Assembly: GCF_027587025.1 (NCBI RefSeq)
Contig: NZ_JAPPTI010000011.1
Span: 33,742 to 97,741 of the forward strand
DNA: 64,000 bases
Direction: 5' to 3'
Source: Vibrio sp. LaRot3
GTDB lineage: Bacteria; Pseudomonadota; Gammaproteobacteria; Enterobacterales; Vibrionaceae
Shown here: positions 35,726-44,992 of the stretch, one piece after another
Layout: each line of letters begins with the position of its first letter
Position numbering within the stretch: the stretch's first letter is position 1
The notes under the pieces: generated by a model
The model's input: the letters and a program-made list of their open reading frames with translations, nothing else
Databases searched by the model: none
Told to the model about the DNA's origin: nothing
Translations under genes and position numbers: made by a program

Positions 35726-37360
35726 TTATTGACGATAAGCTCGCCAACTGAGCAACCAAAATGTGATACCCGCTACTGCGCTTATCGGTGATAGTTGCTC
35801 ATAAGTGCTGTTGACCAGTATTGCCGAGCATACGACTAATGTGGCACCAACACCAAATAAAAATTTACCTGTCGCCTGCTGACGTTTGCTAGCGTGGTAA
35901 CCTTGGTACAACTGATCCATTCTTTGGTTAAGCGCTTTTCCTTGACGCAAGCTGTCATACAACAGCTCCGGAAGTTCTGGTAATTTTTCTGCCCAAAACG
36001 GTGCTCGGTCTTTAACCGCATTGATTACCGCTTGAGGGCCGACTTGATTCATCATCCATTCTTCTAAGAATGGTTTGGCTGTTGCCCACAAATCTAATTG
36101 CGGGTATAGCTGACGACCTAAGCCTTCCACATAGAGCAATGTTTTTTGCAGAAGAACCAATTGAGGCTGCACTTCCATTTCAAAGCGGCGCGCCGTATTG
36201 AACAGGTTAAGCAGTACATGACCAAAGGAAATTTCACATAGCGGTTTAGCAAAAATAGGCTCACACACAATGCGAATTGCAAATTCAAATTCATCGATAT
36301 TGGTTTCACGTGGAACCCACCCCGATTCCACATGCAGCTCAGCCACTCGACGGTAATCTCGATTAAAGAACGCCAAGAAGTTTTCCGCCAAGTAACGCTT
36401 ATCTTCACTGTTTAGCGTACCGACGATACCGCAATCTAAACCAATCCAACGTGGGTTCTCTGGATGCTCTGGTTCAACAAATACATTGCCCGGGTGCATA
36501 TCCGCATGAAAAAAGCTATCGCGGAACACCTGAGTAAAGAACACGCTCACGCCACGTTCAGCCAACAACTTCATGTTGGTACCGTTGGCTTTTAAACCTT
36601 CAATATCTGAAACCTGAATACCATAGATACGCTCAGAGACCATTAAGCTTTCGCTGCTAAAGTCAGTCAGAACTTCTGGTACATAAAGCTCTTCACTGCC
36701 TTCAAAGTTGCGGCGTAGCTGTATCGCATTCGCAGCTTCTCTTCTTAAGTCTAGCTCATCCAATAAGGTTTTTTCGTATTCACGAACTACCTCAACAGGT
36801 TTCAAACGACGTGCTTCAGGCAAGGTTTTCGCGACTATACGCGCCATGCGATACATCAGTTTTAGATCTGCATCAATCACTGGGCGAATATCTGGTCGAA
36901 TGACCTTTAATACCACTTCTTGGTTAGTCTCTTTCACCCGCGCTGTATGCACCTGAGCTATCGACGCCGAAGCCAGTGGTTCTATCTGAAAATCATCAAA
37001 CCATTGTTCGATTGGCCCACCTAATGCTTGCTCCATCTGCTGCTTTGCTAACTCACCATCAAAGGGAGCGACTTTATCTTGCAATAACGCAAGAGGATCA
37101 GCGATTTGCGGTGGAAACAAGTCACGACGGGTCGACATCATCTGGCCAAACTTAATCCAAACCGGACCAAGCTCTTGCAGTGCTAAACGTAAGCGATCAC
37201 CCAGCTCTTTATCTTGGTGTTGATTCTTAATCCAGAACAGGGCTTTTCGCGCCAGTAGTGGCGCTTTGGTAAGTTGATGGGTCGGTAACAACTCATCAAG
37301 GCCGTACTCAAGCTGAACTTTAATGATGCGGTAAAGGCGTCGTAGTTCCAAAGGCGTCAT
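35726..37360 (-). CDS. ubiB: ubiquinone biosynthesis protein UbiB
   Basis: A 544-aa membrane-bound atypical kinase/ATPase of the ABC1/ADCK family. The signature KFGQMMSTRRDLFP (KxGQ motif, about 71-84) replaces the usual P-loop. FFHADMHPGNVFVEP is the catalytic-loop equivalent, and two hydrophobic helices lie at the C-terminus. It supports ubiquinone synthesis, probably by mobilising hydrophobic precursors. Its ATG overlaps the ubiJ stop (ATGA, 4 bp), showing coupling with ubiJ and ubiE. Confidence 0.95.
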   Translation of the reverse strand: MTPLELRRLYRIIKVQLEYGLDELLPTHQLTKAPLLARKALFWIKNQHQDKELGDRLRLALQELGPVWIKFGQMMSTRRDLFPPQIADPLALLQDKVAPFDGELAKQQMEQALGGPIEQWFDDFQIEPLASASIAQVHTARVKETNQEVVLKVIRPDIRPVIDADLKLMYRMARIVAKTLPEARRLKPVEVVREYEKTLLDELDLRREAANAIQLRRNFEGSEELYVPEVLTDFSSESLMVSERIYGIQVSDIEGLKANGTNMKLLAERGVSVFFTQVFRDSFFHADMHPGNVFVEPEHPENPRWIGLDCGIVGTLNSEDKRYLAENFLAFFNRDYRRVAELHVESGWVPRETNIDEFEFAIRIVCEPIFAKPLCEISFGHVLLNLFNTARRFEMEVQPQLVLLQKTLLYVEGLGRQLYPQLDLWATAKPFLEEWMMNQVGPQAVINAVKDRAPFWAEKLPELPELLYDSLRQGKALNQRMDQLYQGYHASKRQQATGKFLFGVGATLVVCSAILVNSTYEQLSPISAVAGITFWLLSWRAYRQ

Positions 37361-37962
37361 GCACGCTCCAATAATTGGTTTAGTTTGGCTTCAATACGAG
37401 CCGCATGGCTTTTGACATCATCAACTTGATCACAAAAATGAGCAATTTCTAAAGGGGCTGGAGTGAGTTGCCACTCCTCTGTGATCACTTGACCCAGATG
37501 ATTTTGCTTCTTCAATGCCTGAGTTTTAATAAACCCACCGATGCTATTTACACCTTGCACGACATTGTGAGCAACGACATCACCAGTGACGCGTGATAGC
37601 CACTCTTCAATATCTGGCTTACAGTCTGTCATCAGTTGGGAGAACTTCTGCGCCAACTGAATATCACCTTCCAATACCAACTTATCTTGCTTAATCAGCT
37701 TAGTAATATTGGCTTGGTCACGTAGCTCAGGTAATACAGATAGGTTTAAAGAGAGGTAGCAATCCGGCTGCCCTTCATAGTTAGCTAAAACATCAATTTG
37801 TTGGCTAAATACGAAAGTCAGGGTTTTGTTGATTTCTTTAAGGTTAACTTGAATCACTTGCCCTTTGAGACGGGCAAGACGACGACCCAATTCAGGGTCG
37901 TCTTTAATCAGGGTGTTCAAGCCGGTTTCAATAACCGCTGTTACTAATGGCTCAAATGGCAT
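37357..37962 (-). CDS. ubiJ: ubiquinone biosynthesis accessory factor UbiJ
   Basis: A 201-aa protein with an N-terminal SCP2-type lipid-binding domain (RLKGQVIQVNLKEINKTL, LVLEGDIQLAQKFSQL) and a C-terminal helix that pairs with UbiK. It scaffolds the soluble Ubi complex. The E. coli order ubiE-ubiJ-ubiB is kept, with 9 bp after ubiE and overlap into ubiB. Its partner ubiK is at 18900-19151 in this window. Confidence 0.93.
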   Translation of the reverse strand: MPFEPLVTAVIETGLNTLIKDDPELGRRLARLKGQVIQVNLKEINKTLTFVFSQQIDVLANYEGQPDCYLSLNLSVLPELRDQANITKLIKQDKLVLEGDIQLAQKFSQLMTDCKPDIEEWLSRVTGDVVAHNVVQGVNSIGGFIKTQALKKQNHLGQVITEEWQLTPAPLEIAHFCDQVDDVKSHAARIEAKLNQLLERA

Positions 37963-37971
37963 AATAACCCT

Positions 37972-38754
37972 TTAGAATTTGTAACCGCGGTGCAGCGCGA
38001 CAATACCACCGGTTAGGTTGTAGTAGTTGGTTTGCTCGAAACCCGCCTCTTCCATCATGCCTTTCAGCGTATCTTGATCTGGATGCATGCGGATTGATTC
38101 GGCTAAGTAACGGTAGCTGTCTGCGTCGTTTGCCACTAGCTCACCCATTTTTGGTAGCAAGTGGAATGAATACGCGTCATACACTTTAGACAGAGGTTCA
38201 AATACCGGTTTAGAGAACTCAAGTACCAATAAACGGCCACCCGGCTTAAGTACACGGAACATTGAACGCAGTGCTTTGTCTTTGTCGGTTACGTTACGTA
38301 GACAGAAACTGATGGTGATAACATCAAAATAGTCATCTGGGAAAGGCAGTTCTTCAGCATTAGCTTGAACGTAATTTACGTTACCAACGATACCGCTATC
38401 GCGCAGCTTATCGCGACCAACATTCAACATTGAGTTGTTGATGTCTGCTAGGATGACATGACCTTTCTCACCGACAATACGTGAGAATTTAGCCGTAAGA
38501 TCACCCGTACCGCCACCTAAATCTAATACTCGATGGCCTGGACGCGCACCACTGCAATCAATTGTGAATCGCTTCCACAAACGGTGTACACCACCAGACA
38601 TTAAGTCATTCATAATGTCGTATTTTGCTGCTACAGAGTGGAAAACTTGAGCAACCTTAGCCACTTTCTCTTCTTTGGCTACCGTTGTAAAACCAAAGTG
38701 TGTGGTGTCATCTGATTGTATAGCCATGTTTGACTGTACGCTTGTATCCGTCAT
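37972..38754 (-). CDS. ubiE: ubiquinone/menaquinone C-methyltransferase UbiE
   Basis: A 260-aa class I methyltransferase that adds the C-methyl group in ubiquinone and menaquinone synthesis. The SAM motif VLDLGGGTGDLTAKF is at about 71-85. FPDDYFDVITISFCLRNVTD and the C-terminal YYNLTGGIVALHRGYKF signature identify UbiE. A GAGG site precedes the ATG. It heads the ubiE-ubiJ-ubiB group with rmuC just upstream. Confidence 0.96.
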   Translation of the reverse strand: MTDTSVQSNMAIQSDDTTHFGFTTVAKEEKVAKVAQVFHSVAAKYDIMNDLMSGGVHRLWKRFTIDCSGARPGHRVLDLGGGTGDLTAKFSRIVGEKGHVILADINNSMLNVGRDKLRDSGIVGNVNYVQANAEELPFPDDYFDVITISFCLRNVTDKDKALRSMFRVLKPGGRLLVLEFSKPVFEPLSKVYDAYSFHLLPKMGELVANDADSYRYLAESIRMHPDQDTLKGMMEEAGFEQTNYYNLTGGIVALHRGYKF

Positions 38755-38818
38755 GGTGATTCCTCTTCAAGCAGCACAGTATTTCTCTTAACTTTGATGG
38801 GCTCAGTGCTGCGGAGGA

Positions 38819-40369
38819 TTAGTTTACTTTATCCTCAGCCGGATGTCTTTCTAGCAGAGGTGCATTTTCCGCCAAATTTTCATTTTCTGACATATCTGCA
38901 TGCAGTGCCATTTCTCTAATGTCGTTAGAGATGGGTCTTTTTACCTCAACACCAAGCTGTTTGAAGCTTTCTGCTTGGCGAATAACATTACCTCGCCCTG
39001 TCGCCAATTTGTTCATTGCCCCTTGGTAATTCTGGTTCGCTTTATCTAACGCGCCGCCAAGGCTTTCCATATCATCAACAAACAAGCGCAGCTTGTCATA
39101 CAGCTTGCTGGCACGCTCTGCGATGATTTGAGCATTCTGGTTTTGTCTATCATTGCGCCACAAGTTATCAATGGTTCGTAAGGCCACCAACAATGTCGTC
39201 GGACTCACTAAGATGATGTTTTGCTCCATCGCCTCTTTCACCAGACTTGGGTCTGCTTGAATCGCCACTTGGAAAGCTGGCTCTACCGGAATAAACATCA
39301 GGACATAATCTAGGCTTTGAATGCCCTTAAGTTGATGATAATCCTTGTTACTTAACCCTTTAATATGGGCTCTTAACGCAAGTAAGTGGTCACTTAGAGC
39401 TTGTGCTCTTTCTTGTTCTGTTTCGGCATTAAAGTAACGCTCGTAAGCCACTAACGCCATTTTTGAATCCACCACCACTTGCTTGTCTTGTGGCAAATGA
39501 ACGATGACATCCGGTTGGTAACGCTTACCTGCTTCGTTTTGTAAGCTCACTTGCGTTTGGTATTCATGCCCTTCACGAAGGCCAGATTCAGCCAATACTC
39601 TTGCCAAGACCACTTCACCCCAGTTGCCTTGCTGTTTGTTATCCCCTTTTAAGGCTTGGGTCAGATTCACGGCTTCTTTGGTCATCTGCTCATTCAAGCG
39701 TTGTAGGTTTTTCAGCTCGTGAACTAATGTGTGGCGCTCTTTGGCTTCCACGGTAAAGCTGTCATTCACTTGCCTTTTGAAACCTTCTAACTGCTCTTTT
39801 AATGGGCTTAATAAGCCTTCTAAGCTCTGCTTGTTTTGCTGATCCACTTTCGCGGTTTTCACTTCAAACAGTTGGTTAGCTAGCTGTTCAAACTGCTGCT
39901 TTAAGCGCTCTTCCGCTTGTTCAAGAATTTGCAGCTTTTCTTGGCTGGCGATCTGCGCTTGCTCATGTCGCGCTTCTTGCTCACGCAATTGAGCTTCGAG
40001 CTGAGATTTTTGCTCTCGAATGAGATTAAGATCATCCGCGTATTGCTGGCGCTCTTGTTTTACCGCGTCGAAATAACGCAACTTTTCCATTACTGCCATC
40101 AATTTGCCGTGAGACTGCTTCAACTCATACGCAGCTTTATCACGTTCTTGGTCTAGCTCTTCTAACTCTTGCTGAGAGTCCTGTAGCGTTTGACGTAACT
40201 GATCAATTTGGCTTTGGGCAAGCTGTTGATTGGACTCTAACTGCTGCTCTAACAGCTGATTGTCGAGACGCATTTTCTGTTTAACCCACCAGCCGACCGC
40301 TAAGCCACTGACAGTTGCGCTACCAATAGCGCTAAACAAGAGGGTTTGGTTCTCGATAATCCATTGCAT
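38819..40369 (-). CDS. rmuC: DNA recombination protein RmuC
   Basis: A 516-aa protein. One N-terminal helix (about 10-28) is followed by a long Gln/Glu-rich coiled coil (about 30-190). The RmuC nuclease-like domain then has NWGEVVLARVLAESGLREGHEY, QPDVIVHLPQDKQVVVDSKM and DYVLMFIPVEPAFQVA. RmuC limits inversions at short inverted repeats in E. coli. No strong ribosome site is visible at the ATG. It lies 64 bp upstream of ubiE in the same direction. Confidence 0.93.
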   Translation of the reverse strand: MQWIIENQTLLFSAIGSATVSGLAVGWWVKQKMRLDNQLLEQQLESNQQLAQSQIDQLRQTLQDSQQELEELDQERDKAAYELKQSHGKLMAVMEKLRYFDAVKQERQQYADDLNLIREQKSQLEAQLREQEARHEQAQIASQEKLQILEQAEERLKQQFEQLANQLFEVKTAKVDQQNKQSLEGLLSPLKEQLEGFKRQVNDSFTVEAKERHTLVHELKNLQRLNEQMTKEAVNLTQALKGDNKQQGNWGEVVLARVLAESGLREGHEYQTQVSLQNEAGKRYQPDVIVHLPQDKQVVVDSKMALVAYERYFNAETEQERAQALSDHLLALRAHIKGLSNKDYHQLKGIQSLDYVLMFIPVEPAFQVAIQADPSLVKEAMEQNIILVSPTTLLVALRTIDNLWRNDRQNQNAQIIAERASKLYDKLRLFVDDMESLGGALDKANQNYQGAMNKLATGRGNVIRQAESFKQLGVEVKRPISNDIREMALHADMSENENLAENAPLLERHPAEDKVN

Positions 40370-40561
40370 AGTAAGGGGTTAACTCATTTTAAAAGCGTAA
40401 ATTTAATGGTATTTCACCACTGGATAAATGTCCAGTTTGTAGAGCAGATAATCAACAGATAGACTTAGCCTCCGTACAATGTTCGAACGGTTCGACTGTA
40501 CGTATTTTTGCTTGCATTTATTTTGCATGAATTGACTTAGGTTGCTTTGAGAAGGATAACT

Positions 40562-41449
40562 ATGAACGAGCGCCGTGCCTTAGGTTTTGGTTTGTCTGCG
40601 GTATTACTTTGGTCCACCGTTGCCACTGCATTCAAACTGACTCTTGCTGAATTTACTCCCATTCAAATGCTGACCATCGCCAGCATCGTTTCCTCAATCG
40701 CATTAGCCATTATTTGTGGTGTACAAGGAAAGCTCTCTTCACTCACAAGTGTGTTTACTGCGAACCCTTGGTATTACTTACTGCTTGGGCTAATCAATCC
40801 GTTGGCTTACTACATCATTTTGTTTAAAGCCTACGATTTACTGCCCGCTTCACAGGCTCAGGCAATTAACTACAGCTGGGCGATTACGTTGACCTTAATG
40901 GCAGCGGTATTTCTGGGGCAAAAAATTCGCAAGCAAGATTGGCTTGCGTGCTGCCTAAGTTATTTCGGTGTGGTGGTCATTGCGACCAAAGGTGATTTGC
41001 TCGGCCTTAATTTTGAAAGCCCTACAGGCGTAGGCTTGGCGTTATTGTCTACTCTGCTTTGGGCTGGCTATTGGATTCTGAACACCAAGAATAAGGCTGA
41101 TCCAGTAATTGGTGTATTACTTGGGTTTCTTGTCGCGATCCCGTTTGCGGTTGGGCTAAGCATCTGGGAAGGAGCTCCTTGGCAACAGATTAGCGTTAAG
41201 GGCTGGCTTGCAGTGACTTACGTGGGCTTATTCGAAATGGGCGTAACATTTGTTTTATGGCTTAGTGCGCTGAAACTCACTGAGAATACCGCTCGCATCA
41301 GTAACCTAATTTTCGCCTCGCCGTTTATTTCACTGATCTTGCTTGCCACCATTATTGGCGAAGACATTCACCCAACCACGCTCATTGGCTTAGTGTTAAT
41401 CATTACGGGTTTGGTGATCCAACAGCTGAAATTCAAGCCAGCGAAGTAG
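40562..41449 (+). CDS. EamA/DMT family transporter
   Basis: A 295-aa inner-membrane protein with ten predicted hydrophobic helices in two EamA repeats. The first has LLWSTVATAFKLTL and INPLAYYIILFKAYDLLPASQAQAI; the second starts near LALLSTLLWAGYWIL. The family exports small metabolites or amino acids; the substrate here is unknown. The ATG at 40562 has AAGGA six bases upstream and is preferred over the upstream start at 40547. It is monocistronic. Confidence 0.82.
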   Translation: MNERRALGFGLSAVLLWSTVATAFKLTLAEFTPIQMLTIASIVSSIALAIICGVQGKLSSLTSVFTANPWYYLLLGLINPLAYYIILFKAYDLLPASQAQAINYSWAITLTLMAAVFLGQKIRKQDWLACCLSYFGVVVIATKGDLLGLNFESPTGVGLALLSTLLWAGYWILNTKNKADPVIGVLLGFLVAIPFAVGLSIWEGAPWQQISVKGWLAVTYVGLFEMGVTFVLWLSALKLTENTARISNLIFASPFISLILLATIIGEDIHPTTLIGLVLIITGLVIQQLKFKPAK

Positions 41450-41476
41450 CTGGTGTTAGCACTAATGACCAACAAT

Positions 41477-41500
41477 AAGGGCGCTTTACTAAGCGCCCTT
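41477..41500. terminator. hairpin between the converging DMT transporter and flavoprotein genes
   Basis: A perfect 10-bp stem AAGGGCGCTT/AAGCGCCCTT with loop TACT. The T-run is weak on both strands, so termination may be incomplete. Confidence 0.6.
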
Positions 41501-41527
41501 AATCTATCTCTATTTGTTTAGGTACAT

Positions 41528-42721
41528 TTAAGCGTATTGGCCAGCTACGTAGCCTGAGCTCCAGCACCATTGGAAGTTATACCCGCCAAGCCAGCCCGTC
41601 ACATCCATCACCTCACCGATGAAATACAAACCTTTGACCTTTTTGCACTCCATAGTTTTTGAGGACAGTTGGTCAGTATCGACACCACCTAACGTTACCT
41701 CTGCGGTTCGGTAACCTTCAGTGCCATTTGGCACGATTTGCCAATTCTCAAGATACTCTGTGATGCCTTTTAACTGCTTGTCGTTGAACTGCTTCAGAGG
41801 CTTATCTTGCAGCTCTTTACGTTCAATTAGCACTTCCACCAAACGCTTTGGCAATACGCGCGCGAGGGTGTTCTTCAAACTCTGATTTGGGTGCTTTTCA
41901 CGTGAAACTGTCAGAAACTGATCCACATCCGCATCAGGGACTAAGTTAATCGTCACTTTTTGCCCAGCTTTCCAGAAAGATGAGATCTGCAATACCGAAG
42001 GGCCAGATAGACCGCGGTGAGTAAACAGCAAAGCTTCTTTAAATAGCGTGCCATCTTCGGCGGTAATCTCGGCAGGAATAGCAATGCCCGACAATTCAGC
42101 AAAGTCTTCTTTGTCTTGTTTGTGCAATGTAAATGGAACTAAGCCAGCGGTGGTTGAGATAACTGGCAGATCAAACTGTTCCGCGATTTTGTAACCGAAT
42201 GGCGTTGCACCCAGTTTTGGCATCGATAAACCACCAGTCGCAACCACAAGCGAGTCACACTCAATCACATCGGTATTGGAGTGCAGAACGAAGCCTGTTT
42301 CGGTTTGTTCGATTTGATGTACGTCTTGTTGATAACGTTGTTTTACCGTCGGTAAATCGCATTCCGCTAGCAACATCTTCACGATGTCTTTTGAGTCGTA
42401 ATCCCCCACACAGAATAACTGGCCATGATCGCGCTCTTCAAACTCGATGCCATGCTTGCTCACCATAGAGATGAAATCCCAATTGGTGTATTGCGATAAT
42501 GCCGATTTCACGAAATGAGGGTTACGGCAAAGGTAATGATTTGCTATCACGTCGTAGTTGGTGAAGTTACAACGACCACCACCAGCAATCAGAATTTTTC
42601 GTCCAGGTTTTTTGGCATGATCAAGCACCAGTACTTTACGACCGCGCTTACCCGCCTCTGCTGCACACATTAATCCGGCAGCACCAGCACCTATAATGAC
42701 GACATCAAACTTCTCACTCAT
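41528..42721 (-). CDS. HI0933/YhiN-family FAD-dependent oxidoreductase
   Basis: A 397-aa flavoprotein. The FAD Rossmann motif VVIIGAGAAGLMCAAEAGKRG is near the N-terminus, followed by the family signature PGRKILIAGGGRCNFTN (about 39-55). A second nucleotide motif VVATGGLSMPKLGATPFGY and the C-terminal GLYFIGEVMDVTGWLGGYNF are also present. The reaction is not established for this family. It is transcribed alone and converges with the DMT transporter gene. Confidence 0.88.
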   Translation of the reverse strand: MSEKFDVVIIGAGAAGLMCAAEAGKRGRKVLVLDHAKKPGRKILIAGGGRCNFTNYDVIANHYLCRNPHFVKSALSQYTNWDFISMVSKHGIEFEERDHGQLFCVGDYDSKDIVKMLLAECDLPTVKQRYQQDVHQIEQTETGFVLHSNTDVIECDSLVVATGGLSMPKLGATPFGYKIAEQFDLPVISTTAGLVPFTLHKQDKEDFAELSGIAIPAEITAEDGTLFKEALLFTHRGLSGPSVLQISSFWKAGQKVTINLVPDADVDQFLTVSREKHPNQSLKNTLARVLPKRLVEVLIERKELQDKPLKQFNDKQLKGITEYLENWQIVPNGTEGYRTAEVTLGGVDTDQLSSKTMECKKVKGLYFIGEVMDVTGWLGGYNFQWCWSSGYVAGQYA

Positions 42722-42760
42722 GCTTACTCACTCAAACTACTTTGCTTTTAAGACAGCAAT

Positions 42761-42789
42761 AAAAAAGGATGTGCGAATTGCACATCCTT
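42761..42789 (-). terminator. terminator of uspB
   Basis: The stem AAGGATGTGC/GCACATCCTT is followed by six T on the minus strand, about 50 bp after the uspB stop. Confidence 0.85.
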
Positions 42790-42841
42790 GCTATTTAGTC
42801 GTTATTTTAACTTTTATTGCTCTGCTTGCCAATTCACCAAT

Positions 42842-43165
42842 TTATAGCATGAAGGCAGCCAACAAGGTGACACCAAGCAATGCGGTAGACAGAATAAACA
42901 ACTGCCTCACTCGGTCACATTTTCCGGTAAAAATTTCATCATGGTGATGGTGATACTCTTTACTCCTCAAATACGAAAACAGTTTGACCTGTTTCGTCAT
43001 GTTGCCATGAGTGGTAAAGAATCCCCGACCATCGACTTGCTGATAGAGCAAGGGGTGAGCTTCCCGCATGATAAAAATTAACGAACGTAGCGCAGTTAAG
43101 TATCTTGCCATATTAACCAAAGTGACAAGCATTAGCGCAAATAGAATGGTGTCTCCACTGATCAT
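42842..43165 (-). CDS. uspB: universal stress protein B
   Basis: A 107-aa membrane protein with a helix at each end (LFALMLVTLVNMARYL and FILSTALLGVTLLAAFML). The middle MREAHPLLYQQVDGRGFFTTHGNMTKQV matches E. coli UspB, a stationary-phase protein whose loss sensitises cells to ethanol. A GGAGG site precedes the ATG. It is divergent from uspA in E. coli; here ftnA lies between them. Confidence 0.92.
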   Translation of the reverse strand: MISGDTILFALMLVTLVNMARYLTALRSLIFIMREAHPLLYQQVDGRGFFTTHGNMTKQVKLFSYLRSKEYHHHHDEIFTGKCDRVRQLFILSTALLGVTLLAAFML

Positions 43166-43237
43166 CTTTTCCTCCCTACATCTTCCCCGATGCCCAAGAG
43201 AAAAAGACGAACTTAAAAGTGTGTCTCTTGCTGAAAA

Positions 43238-43765
43238 CTATTCAGCTGGGGCATCCATGATAGAAGATGAACCTTCTTTTGCTAAAGCCGCCAGATCTTT
43301 GTCGATGAAGAACAACGCTTTACCATCTTCTCCAACAAGGTCTAACTTATCTAATATCCCTTTAAATAACTTCTCTTCCTCGTGCTGTTCCGCTACGTAC
43401 CACTGTAAGAAGTTGAATGTAGAGTAATCTTGAGAAGTGAAGGCTACGTGCGCGAGCTTGTTGATTTTCTGTGTAATCATCTGCTCGTGTTCGTAGGTTT
43501 CTCTAAATACTTCACCTAAACTCTCAAACTCATGTTTTGGTGCTTCAATCGCGCCTAAAATTGGCATTGCACCGGTTTCACTCACGTAAGTGAATAAACG
43601 CTGCATGTGCTCCATTTCTTCTACGGCGTGTGCGCGTAAAAATTCAGCCGCGCCATCAAATCCTTTGTCTTCACACCAAGCACTCATTTGTAAGTATAGA
43701 TTGGATGAGAAAAATTCTAGGTTAATTTGCTCATTGAGTTGATCGACCATTGCTTGAGACAGCAT
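43238..43765 (-). CDS. ftnA: non-haem ferritin FtnA
   Basis: A 175-aa iron-storage protein. The four-helix bundle keeps ferroxidase residues in LEFFSSNLYLQMSAW, HAVEEMEHMQRLF and YVAEQHEEEKLF. No haem-binding Met typical of bacterioferritin is seen. It stores Fe(III) as a 24-mer. It sits 72 bp upstream of uspB in the same direction and is divergent from uspA. In E. coli ftnA expression is iron-dependent through Fur; no clear site is visible here. Confidence 0.95.
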   Translation of the reverse strand: MLSQAMVDQLNEQINLEFFSSNLYLQMSAWCEDKGFDGAAEFLRAHAVEEMEHMQRLFTYVSETGAMPILGAIEAPKHEFESLGEVFRETYEHEQMITQKINKLAHVAFTSQDYSTFNFLQWYVAEQHEEEKLFKGILDKLDLVGEDGKALFFIDKDLAALAKEGSSSIMDAPAE

Positions 43766-43908
43766 TTACGACTCCTATTTTTAGACTGACTATTATTTGT
43801 ACCCACCATAACACTTTGTATGCTGAATGTGGATATGAGATCACTTCGGCATAATTATCAATAATCTAGTGCTAATCTAAATTTAGGGATATCACAGGAG
43901 ATAGCACC

Positions 43909-44334
43909 ATGAGTTATCAACATATCTTAGTCGCCATTGACCTTTCAGAAGACAGTAAATATTTAGTGGAAAAAGCCGTCGCGCTGGCTAAACCTTTAGA
44001 AGCAGACGTTTCTTTTATCCATATCGATGTGAATTATGCCGAGTTGTACACTGGCTTAATTGATATCAACCTCGCCGAAACCCAACATCAAGCGTTAGTT
44101 GCCTCTCAAGAGCAATTACAGCAGTTAGCGGATCATGCTAATTACCCAATCAAGCACACCTTGATTGGTAGTGGCGATTTGAGCAATGAGTTGTGTGAGA
44201 ACATCGCCGAGTATCAAGTAGACCTAGTGGTATGTGGTCACCATCAAGATTTCTGGAGCAAGCTGCTCTCTTCCACTCGTCAGCTCATCAACTGCTCGCC
44301 AGTGGATATGTTGGTTGTACCAATCAAAGATTAG
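43909..44334 (+). CDS. uspA: universal stress protein A
   Basis: A 141-aa cytoplasmic protein of the UspA fold. The start MSYQHILVAIDLSEDSKYLVEKAV and end SSTRQLINCSPVDMLVVPIKD match E. coli UspA. It lacks the G-2x-G-9x-G(S/T) ATP motif, as UspA does. AGGAG lies upstream. It is induced by growth arrest in E. coli. The gene is monocistronic with a strong terminator. Confidence 0.94.
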   Translation: MSYQHILVAIDLSEDSKYLVEKAVALAKPLEADVSFIHIDVNYAELYTGLIDINLAETQHQALVASQEQLQQLADHANYPIKHTLIGSGDLSNELCENIAEYQVDLVVCGHHQDFWSKLLSSTRQLINCSPVDMLVVPIKD

Positions 44335-44371
44335 CGACACGACTCTGACTGCACGATATTTTCGTAAATAC

Positions 44372-44403
44372 TAAAAAGCCCGCTGTTCTCAGCGGGCTTT
44401 TTT
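44372..44403. terminator. bidirectional terminator after uspA
   Basis: The stem AAGCCCGCT/AGCGGGCTT has A- and T-runs on both sides and serves uspA and the converging hypothetical gene. Confidence 0.9.
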
Positions 44404-44422
44404 GTGTTCATTCAAACGTTGA

Positions 44423-44896
44423 TTAGTGGACAGCTTCCGCGCCTTGATTGGCCGAATGTTCAAACGGTTCTAACCTTTGGTTAATTGCAGCAAACTTACC
44501 TTCTAACTTACGGTGCTTCTTAAGCAACTTCTGCTGCTTCTTCAGCACTTTTTTCAGCTTCTTATATTGTTTCTTTTGCTGCTTAGCTTGTTTCTTCACG
44601 CGCTTGATATCGGCTTTAGAAACGCTTTCCACCTCTGTAAATGGTTCTATTAAGGTACTTAGTGAGGCCTTATCTGACAATGCTTCAGCCAGTAAGCCAC
44701 ACTGCTTTTGTTCTGTAATTGGCTTATTTTGGCAACTCTGAGGAGGAATCGCCGTTGGCTTACACAGCGCTTCTTTATCAGCAGAAGAGCGAGCACACGA
44801 ACGACACAAAAACTTAGGAGCACTAACTAAACGATGGATATCACCGAGCTGGTCAGCAATATCACGACGATTTAATTTACACAGACGTTTAGCCAC
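44423..44896 (-). CDS. hypothetical Cys-rich, Lys-rich protein
   Basis: I do not recognise this 157-aa protein. The N-terminal half has six cysteines (residues 6, 31, 34, 45, 55, 67), including a CRSC pair that could bind zinc. The region 95-140 is an extremely Lys/Gln-rich heptad helix (VKKQAKQQKKQYKKLKKVL and onward), probably a basic coiled coil. The GTG start has GAGG six bases upstream. The frame is long, has a good ribosome site and ends before a terminator, so it is likely real. The pairing of a zinc-like knuckle with a basic helix suggests nucleic-acid binding, as inference only. Confidence 0.65.
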   Translation of the reverse strand: MAKRLCKLNRRDIADQLGDIHRLVSAPKFLCRSCARSSADKEALCKPTAIPPQSCQNKPITEQKQCGLLAEALSDKASLSTLIEPFTEVESVSKADIKRVKKQAKQQKKQYKKLKKVLKKQQKLLKKHRKLEGKFAAINQRLEPFEHSANQGAEAVH

Positions 44897-44992
44897 ACAA
44901 CACCTCAGCTAAGAATACGAATAATTCTTAGTAATACCGTTAGAAGTATCAATTGGCAAGCAGTAAATATCGATGTTCCACTACCCAAAGAG

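Noticed and set aside
36302..36317. parS-like sequence GGTTTCACGTGGAACC in ubiB
   Set aside because: Three mismatches to the parS consensus, two of them in symmetric positions; likely chance.
41894..41909. parS-like sequence CTTTTCACGTGAAACT in the flavoprotein gene
   Set aside because: Three mismatches including the conserved second base; kept out of the parS set, though a ParB ChIP could show weak binding.
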